Position numbers and translations under genes: made by a program | Part shown: positions 1 to 2,778 of the stretch, in pieces | Position numbering within the stretch: position 1 is the stretch's first letter | How the letters are laid out: each line of letters starts with the position of its first letter | NCBI GenBank assembly: GCA_027346125.1 | Contig: DAIEST010000186.1 | Location: 1-5,529, forward strand | DNA: 5,529 bases | DNA from: Leptospirillum sp. | GTDB lineage: Bacteria; Nitrospirota; Leptospirillia; Leptospirillales; Leptospirillaceae | Direction of reading: 5' to 3' | Notes under the pieces: model-generated | What the model saw: the letters and a program-made list of their open reading frames with translations, nothing else | What the model was told of the DNA's origin: nothing | The model's database searches: none

Positions 1-272
1 TACGCCGCCTGAAGGCATTCGAGAATACTACAAAGAAACACCCCACAAAATCAATCATGGGGCTCACCCCGAAAACCGGAAAATGAGGTTCATGACAGGG
101 AAATCCTCGATGGCGGAAAACTTCCCCCGTTCCGGAACTCAGACCATGGGAACCCCCTGTCGGATTGCCTCCATCTTCTCCCCCCCCATTCCCCGGAACA
201 CGTCCCTACGAACGCGTTTTCCGTCATCCTCTACCTTCACCCGAGATCAGGCGACCGGAACACAGTATCCGG
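1..272. other. Left-edge stretch with no supportable gene
   Basis: I see no recognisable gene, RNA or mobile element here. Three frames are partly open but none gives a known protein. A plus-strand frame enters from the left edge and stops at 84-86 (last residues IMGLTPKTGK); it could be the C-terminus of a gene lying to the left. A second plus-strand frame is open from the edge to 289 but is proline/serine-rich and overlaps the end of the LysR gene. On the minus strand an ATG at 227-225, preceded by GAAGG six bases upstream, stays open to the left edge, but its product is glycine-rich and unlike any family I know. The minus strand is G-rich, including an 8-base homopolymer at 180-187. Confidence 0.5.
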
Positions 273-274
273 TC
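253..274 (-). terminator. Hairpin at the end of the LysR gene, possible terminator
   Basis: A perfect 7-bp inverted repeat (GACCGGA at 253-259, TCCGGTC at 268-274) with an 8-base loop overlaps the LysR stop codon (TGA, 275-273). In the minus-strand transcript the 3' side of the stem is not followed by a U run, so it lacks the hallmark of an intrinsic terminator. It may only protect the 3' end or slow polymerase. The geometry is seen directly; the function is inferred. Confidence 0.35.
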
Positions 275-1166
275 ACATTTCCCCTTTGACTTCCGGCACA
301 TGCTGCGCCGCCCATGAGCGCACTTCTTCCACAAAAGCCTCGACCGACGGAGAGAGACCCTCAAAAGAGAGCATCGCCAGAACGATCTCCCGTACCCTCC
401 TGGGCTCGATGGGAACGACACGGATCCCGGTCCGGTCCGAAGGCACCGCGAGTTCAGCGATCACTGCAGACCCGGCCCCGGCCCGGACCAATGCCCCCAG
501 GGTTTCAAGATTCCTTGCCTCGATCATCTTCGGTCCGGGAAAAACGCCCGCTTCGGAAAAACCCGAGGCAACCAGGGTTCCGCATGTTCCGAACGAACGG
601 ATCAGCGGCCACTCCGACAGATCCTTGAACGTGACCACCGACTTCTCTCCAAGGGGGTGCCCTTCGGGAAGGACTGCCATCAGACGGTCCCGGAGCAGGG
701 GAAATGTCTTCATCTCGTCCGCGGGAGCCGTCAACACTCCCAGATCGATCGTCCCGGCGCGGATCCAGTCCAGGATTTCCTGATCGCTTCCCTCAAAAAC
801 CGATACTTCAATTCCGGGGTATTTCTGACGGAAACGCACGACGACTTCCGGAAGGATCCGCGCAACACTCTGAAGGGATCCGATCCGGACCTTTCCGATT
901 CGAAGACCTCCCAATGCGGAAACTTCCTCCCGGATCAGATCCAGCCGTGACAAGATCTCCCGCGCATGCATCAGAACGCGTTTTCCAGCTTCGGTCGGAA
1001 CGCCTCCCTTTCGGTCCCGACCGATCAGCGTTACCCCCAGTTCGGACTCGAGCCCTGCAAGGGAATGGCTCACGGCAGACTGGGTGATCCCGAGCCTTTC
1101 CGCCACTTCCGTGAAATTTCCGTTTTCTTCGAGTGCCGCAAGGATTTTAAGCTGAGAGATCGTCAT
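273..1166 (-). CDS. LysR-family transcriptional regulator
   Basis: The 297-residue product has the usual LysR length and layout. An N-terminal winged helix-turn-helix spans about residues 1-60, with the recognition region at 18-40 (FTEVAERLGITQSAVSHSLA). A linker helix follows at about 60-88. A periplasmic-binding-protein-like effector domain starts near 91 (IGKVRIGSLQSVARILPEVV) and includes the family-typical DLGVL at 141-145. LysR proteins act as cytoplasmic tetramers whose DNA binding responds to a small-molecule ligand, which cannot be identified here. The ATG start fits a GAGGAT Shine-Dalgarno eight bases upstream. The gene is divergent from the DMT transporter, a common arrangement in which the regulator controls both itself and its neighbour. 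Control of the nitrite reductase about 1.6 kb away is possible but unsupported. The fold resembles CysB/CynR-type regulators, but I do not assign a symbol. Confidence 0.95.
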   Translation of the reverse strand: MTISQLKILAALEENGNFTEVAERLGITQSAVSHSLAGLESELGVTLIGRDRKGGVPTEAGKRVLMHAREILSRLDLIREEVSALGGLRIGKVRIGSLQSVARILPEVVVRFRQKYPGIEVSVFEGSDQEILDWIRAGTIDLGVLTAPADEMKTFPLLRDRLMAVLPEGHPLGEKSVVTFKDLSEWPLIRSFGTCGTLVASGFSEAGVFPGPKMIEARNLETLGALVRAGAGSAVIAELAVPSDRTGIRVVPIEPRRVREIVLAMLSFEGLSPSVEAFVEEVRSWAAQHVPEVKGEM

Positions 1167-1183
1167 ATGAAATAATCCTCATC
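1167..1183 (-). promoter_or_regulatory. Operator-like element overlapping the LysR ribosome-binding site
   Basis: On the minus strand these bases read GATGAGGATTATTTCAT and directly abut the LysR start codon. They nearly repeat, in inverted orientation, GATGGGATTATATCAT at 1223-1238; the shared core GGATTATnTCAT matches at 11 of 12 positions. The element also contains ATGA-N8-TCAT symmetry. A protein bound here would cover the ribosome-binding region and probably the early transcribed region of the regulator gene, consistent with autoregulation. The repeat is seen directly; the operator role is inferred. Confidence 0.4.
1175..1180 (-). promoter_or_regulatory. Ribosome-binding site of the LysR gene
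   Basis: GAGGAT on the minus strand lies eight bases before the ATG at 1166-1164. It supports that start and is embedded in the operator-like element. Confidence 0.6.
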
Positions 1184-1204
1184 TTCTATATTACAAAGAT
1201 TAAT

Positions 1205-1233
1205 TTTACTCATTTAAGAAATGATGGGATTAT
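1205..1233 (+). promoter_or_regulatory. Weak candidate promoter of the DMT transporter gene
   Basis: TTTACT (1205-1210) and GATTAT (1228-1233) sit 17 bases apart. Each matches the vegetative -35/-10 consensus only in part (GATTAT is 4 of 6). They lie in the most AT-rich part of the window, about 65 bases before the preferred start codon. The -10 falls inside the palindromic site at 1222-1240, so binding there could block or tune this promoter. On the opposite strand the same place reads a perfect TATAAT (1234-1229), but without a good -35 for the LysR direction. Confidence 0.35.
1210..1224. repeat. Perfect 6-bp inverted repeat in the divergent control region
   Basis: TCATTT-AAG-AAATGA is a perfect dyad with a three-base spacer. 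It adjoins and partly overlaps the longer-spaced dyad at 1222-1240. It could be a second regulator half-site pair or an AT-rich coincidence. Confidence 0.4.
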
Positions 1234-1240
1234 ATCATCA
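1222..1240. promoter_or_regulatory. LysR-type palindromic binding site (T-N11-A)
   Basis: TGATG (1222-1226) and CATCA (1236-1240) form an interrupted dyad with a nine-base AT-rich spacer. It contains T1225-N11-A1237, the general LysR-box pattern. It lies in the gap between the LysR gene and its divergent neighbour and overlaps candidate -10 elements on both strands. By position this is the best candidate for the binding site of the LysR protein encoded next to it; the partnership is inferred. Confidence 0.5.
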
Positions 1241-1286
1241 AGACGGAGCGGACACGAAACAATTCGCAAAGTGCGATATATGGACG

Positions 1287-1294
1287 AAAGGGAG
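1287..1294 (+). promoter_or_regulatory. Ribosome-binding site deciding the DMT transporter start
   Basis: AAAGGGAG ends three bases before the ATG at 1298 (six bases measured from its AAAGG part). The two earlier in-frame starts, GTG at 1271 and ATG at 1280, have no comparable purine stretch upstream. This favours 1298. Confidence 0.55.
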
Positions 1295-1297
1295 AAA

Positions 1298-2224
1298 ATG
1301 CATCTGAAAGAGATACTTGCAGGAACTTTTCTGTGCCTTGTGGCAGTGACCTCCTGGGGCGGCATGTTCCATCTGATGGAGCACGCCCTGACCTTTGTGG
1401 ATCCTTTCTATATCACCTCGATCCGGTATCTGGTCGCCTCGCTTCTCTTCCTGGGAATCCTGGTCGGACTGGAAGGAACCGCATCCCTGAAACTTGAAGG
1501 CCGGGGGTTTTCTCTCTGGCTTCTCGGAACAGCCGGATTCGCCGGATTCGGATTTCTTGTTTTCCTCGGCCAGCAAAAAATCTCGGGACATTCGGGAGCG
1601 GTGACGGCCTCGGTCATCATGGCCACCATGCCTCTCATGACAGCCCTTTTGCTCTGGGCGACTTCGGGCAGAAGACCGTCACCCTACACGGTCATCTCTC
1701 TTTTCGTCGCATTGGGAGGCGTTCTGATCGTGATTACCCAGGGACACATCACCCATCTGAAATCGATGGAAAAAAGCATCCTGGCCGACGTGACGATTAT
1801 TCTGGGAGCTTTGTGCTGGGTTCTCTACACATGGGGAGGAAACCGGTTCCCCCACTGGTCGGCACTCCGCTACACCGCGCTGTCCTGCGCACTGGGCACA
1901 GCAAGCATCCTGGCCATCACCCTCGTTGCCACGGGAATCGGCTATCTTGACGTGCCCACCCCGGACCACCTCTTCAGGATCGCCTGGGAAATGATTTACA
2001 TGATCTTGATCGCCGGAATCGCCGGCGTGTTCGCCTGGAACAGAGGAAACCGGATCCTGGGCCCCCTGAACGGGGTCCTGTTCATCAACCTGATACCCGT
2101 CACCACACTGTTCCTGGCGGTTGCCTCCGGGGAGCAGGTCGTTCCAGGCGAGTTCCTGGGCGCACTTCTTGTCATCGGAGCCCTGTTCCTGAACAACCTC
2201 TTCCAGCGGAAAGGACTCCGGTGA
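1298..2224 (+). CDS. EamA/DMT-family membrane transporter
   Basis: The 308-residue integral inner-membrane protein has ten predicted helices, at about residues 4-26, 35-57, 72-92, 98-120, 129-149, 161-180, 190-213, 225-246, 255-278 and 283-303. They form the two tandem five-helix EamA repeats typical of drug/metabolite transporters. The tail NLIPVTTLFLAVASGEQ (264-280) is characteristic of the second EamA repeat. Members export or import amino acids, nucleosides and other metabolites; the substrate cannot be read from sequence. I prefer the ATG at 1298 for its ribosome-binding site and because helix 1 then starts close to the N-terminus. A GTG at 1271 would add nine charged residues. The gene is divergent from the LysR gene, so export of that regulator's ligand is plausible but unproven. 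It converges on the P-II gene with a 52-base gap. Confidence 0.93.
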   Translation: MHLKEILAGTFLCLVAVTSWGGMFHLMEHALTFVDPFYITSIRYLVASLLFLGILVGLEGTASLKLEGRGFSLWLLGTAGFAGFGFLVFLGQQKISGHSGAVTASVIMATMPLMTALLLWATSGRRPSPYTVISLFVALGGVLIVITQGHITHLKSMEKSILADVTIILGALCWVLYTWGGNRFPHWSALRYTALSCALGTASILAITLVATGIGYLDVPTPDHLFRIAWEMIYMILIAGIAGVFAWNRGNRILGPLNGVLFINLIPVTTLFLAVASGEQVVPGEFLGALLVIGALFLNNLFQRKGLR

Positions 2225-2263
2225 CGGCCCCATCGTCCCGACGCGAACGCCGGAAGGGCCGTC
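2223..2263 (+). terminator. Alternative long-loop hairpin after the DMT transporter
   Basis: GACGGCCC (2223-2230) pairs perfectly with GGGCCGTC (2256-2263) across a 25-base loop, starting at the transporter stop codon. Its right arm shares 2260-2263 with the left arm of the stronger hairpin at 2260-2290, so only one can form at a time. There is no U tract. It may be part of the termination or 3'-end structure. Confidence 0.3.
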
Positions 2264-2290
2264 CGGGAACCCCCGATCAGTTCCCGGACG
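2260..2290. terminator. Hairpin between convergent genes, probable bidirectional terminator
   Basis: An 11-bp perfect inverted repeat (2260-2270 with 2280-2290, core GTCCGGGAAC) closes a nine-base loop. It lies between the stop codons of the transporter and the P-II gene and includes the last P-II codons; the P-II TGA (2279-2277) is in the loop. Such a GC-rich stem between converging genes is typical of a shared terminator. Neither strand has the following U run, so termination may be factor-aided. Stem geometry is certain, function inferred. Confidence 0.5.
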
Positions 2291-2621
2291 AAGAATCCAG
2301 CGTGGTCTGAACCCTGGACCGCTCCCGGATCGTCCGGGACTCCAGCACGGGTGAGACAAAGACTTTCCCGTCTCCGGGATTTCCCGTCCTGGCCACGATC
2401 CGGATGGCGTTGACCGTCCGCTCGACCTCTCCGTCCTCTACCACAATCATGAACCAGACCTTGGCAATTTCCGGGTAATGAACGGTCCCGACATGGATCC
2501 CCTTCTGACGTCCATGTCCCATCAGGTCCATCCGGGTAAAAGCCCGGATCCCCGTTTTCTCGAGAGACACGACAACATCATGGGCCTTGTCGGGTCGCAC
2601 GATAGCCTGCACCATCTTCAC
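2277..2621 (-). CDS. P-II family nitrogen regulatory protein, NifI1-like
   Basis: The 114-residue cytoplasmic protein shows the P-II hallmarks: N-terminal strand MKMVQAIVRPDKAHDVV (1-17), GHGRQKG opening the T-loop (35-41), and the ATP-binding B-loop ARTGNPGDGKVFV (77-89). P-II trimers sense ATP/ADP and 2-oxoglutarate and bind enzymes, transporters or regulators. Between GRQKG and KV the T-loop has 12 residues (IHVGTVHYPEIA), against 16 in E. coli GlnB by my recollection. It resembles NifI1 proteins, and the uridylylated GlnB Tyr51 has no clear counterpart. The C-terminus (about 96-114) is polar and slightly extended. The GTG start at 2621 is chosen because GAGG lies nine bases upstream and it gives the conserved MKM beginning. 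The gene lies downstream of the nitrite reductase on the same strand (157-base gap), suggesting a role in controlling nitrite or ammonium assimilation. Confidence 0.92.
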   Translation of the reverse strand: MKMVQAIVRPDKAHDVVVSLEKTGIRAFTRMDLMGHGRQKGIHVGTVHYPEIAKVWFMIVVEDGEVERTVNAIRIVARTGNPGDGKVFVSPVLESRTIRERSRVQTTLDSSSGN

Positions 2622-2630
2622 GGCAACCCC

Positions 2631-2634
2631 CCTC
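2631..2634 (-). promoter_or_regulatory. Ribosome-binding site deciding the P-II start
   Basis: GAGG followed by a further G run on the minus strand lies nine bases before GTG 2621-2619. The in-frame ATG at 2615 would be 15 bases away, so GTG is the better start. Confidence 0.55.
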
Positions 2635-2701
2635 GAATCAGGATACGCTTCTCACCAATACCGGATGTTGATACGCACTGTACAAATTTCCTGCATTCCC
2701 G

Positions 2702-2719
2702 TCCCGGTGGAGTCCGGGA
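2702..2719 (-). other. Hairpin in the leader before the P-II gene
   Basis: TCCCGG (2702-2707) and CCGGGA (2714-2719) form a six-bp stem with a six-base loop, about 80 bases upstream of the P-II start. In the minus-strand transcript it follows the hairpin at 2753-2769. It could contribute to mRNA processing or stability between the two genes. I found no known riboswitch pattern and no convincing P-II promoter in the 157-base gap. Confidence 0.3.
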
Positions 2720-2752
2720 GATCCTCCCCCACACCCGGAAGGAATGAAGGAC

Positions 2753-2769
2753 CCGCTGGACATCAGCGG
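2753..2769 (-). terminator. Hairpin just after the nitrite reductase gene, weak terminator candidate
   Basis: CCGCTG (2753-2758) pairs with CAGCGG (2764-2769) around a five-base loop, nine bases beyond the stop codon of the reductase. The minus-strand transcript then runs into the pyrimidine-rich GGTCCTTCATTCCTTCC rather than a true U run. It may cause partial termination, leaving the P-II gene less expressed than the reductase, or mark the end of a separate transcript. Confidence 0.35.
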
Positions 2770-2778
2770 CCATCAAGT

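Noticed and set aside
124..194. Possible G-quadruplex on the minus strand from runs at 124-128, 153-157, 180-187 and 191-194
   Set aside because: Two of the three loops would be over 20 bases, too long for a confident quadruplex, and nothing links it to a gene signal.
286..783. Plus-strand open frame (165 codons) opposite the LysR gene
   Set aside because: Antisense to a well-supported LysR protein; Ser/Arg/Pro-rich translation without recognisable features.
210..986. 13-base direct repeat GAACGCGTTTTCC at 210-222 and 974-986
   Set aside because: One copy is ordinary LysR coding sequence, and a single 13-base match in a window this size is expected fairly often by chance.
1679..2359. Long minus-strand open frame (226 codons) across the transporter end
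   Set aside because: It runs antisense to the transmembrane-coding transporter gene and into the P-II gene; its translation is Gln/Asp/Gly-rich and unlike any protein family.
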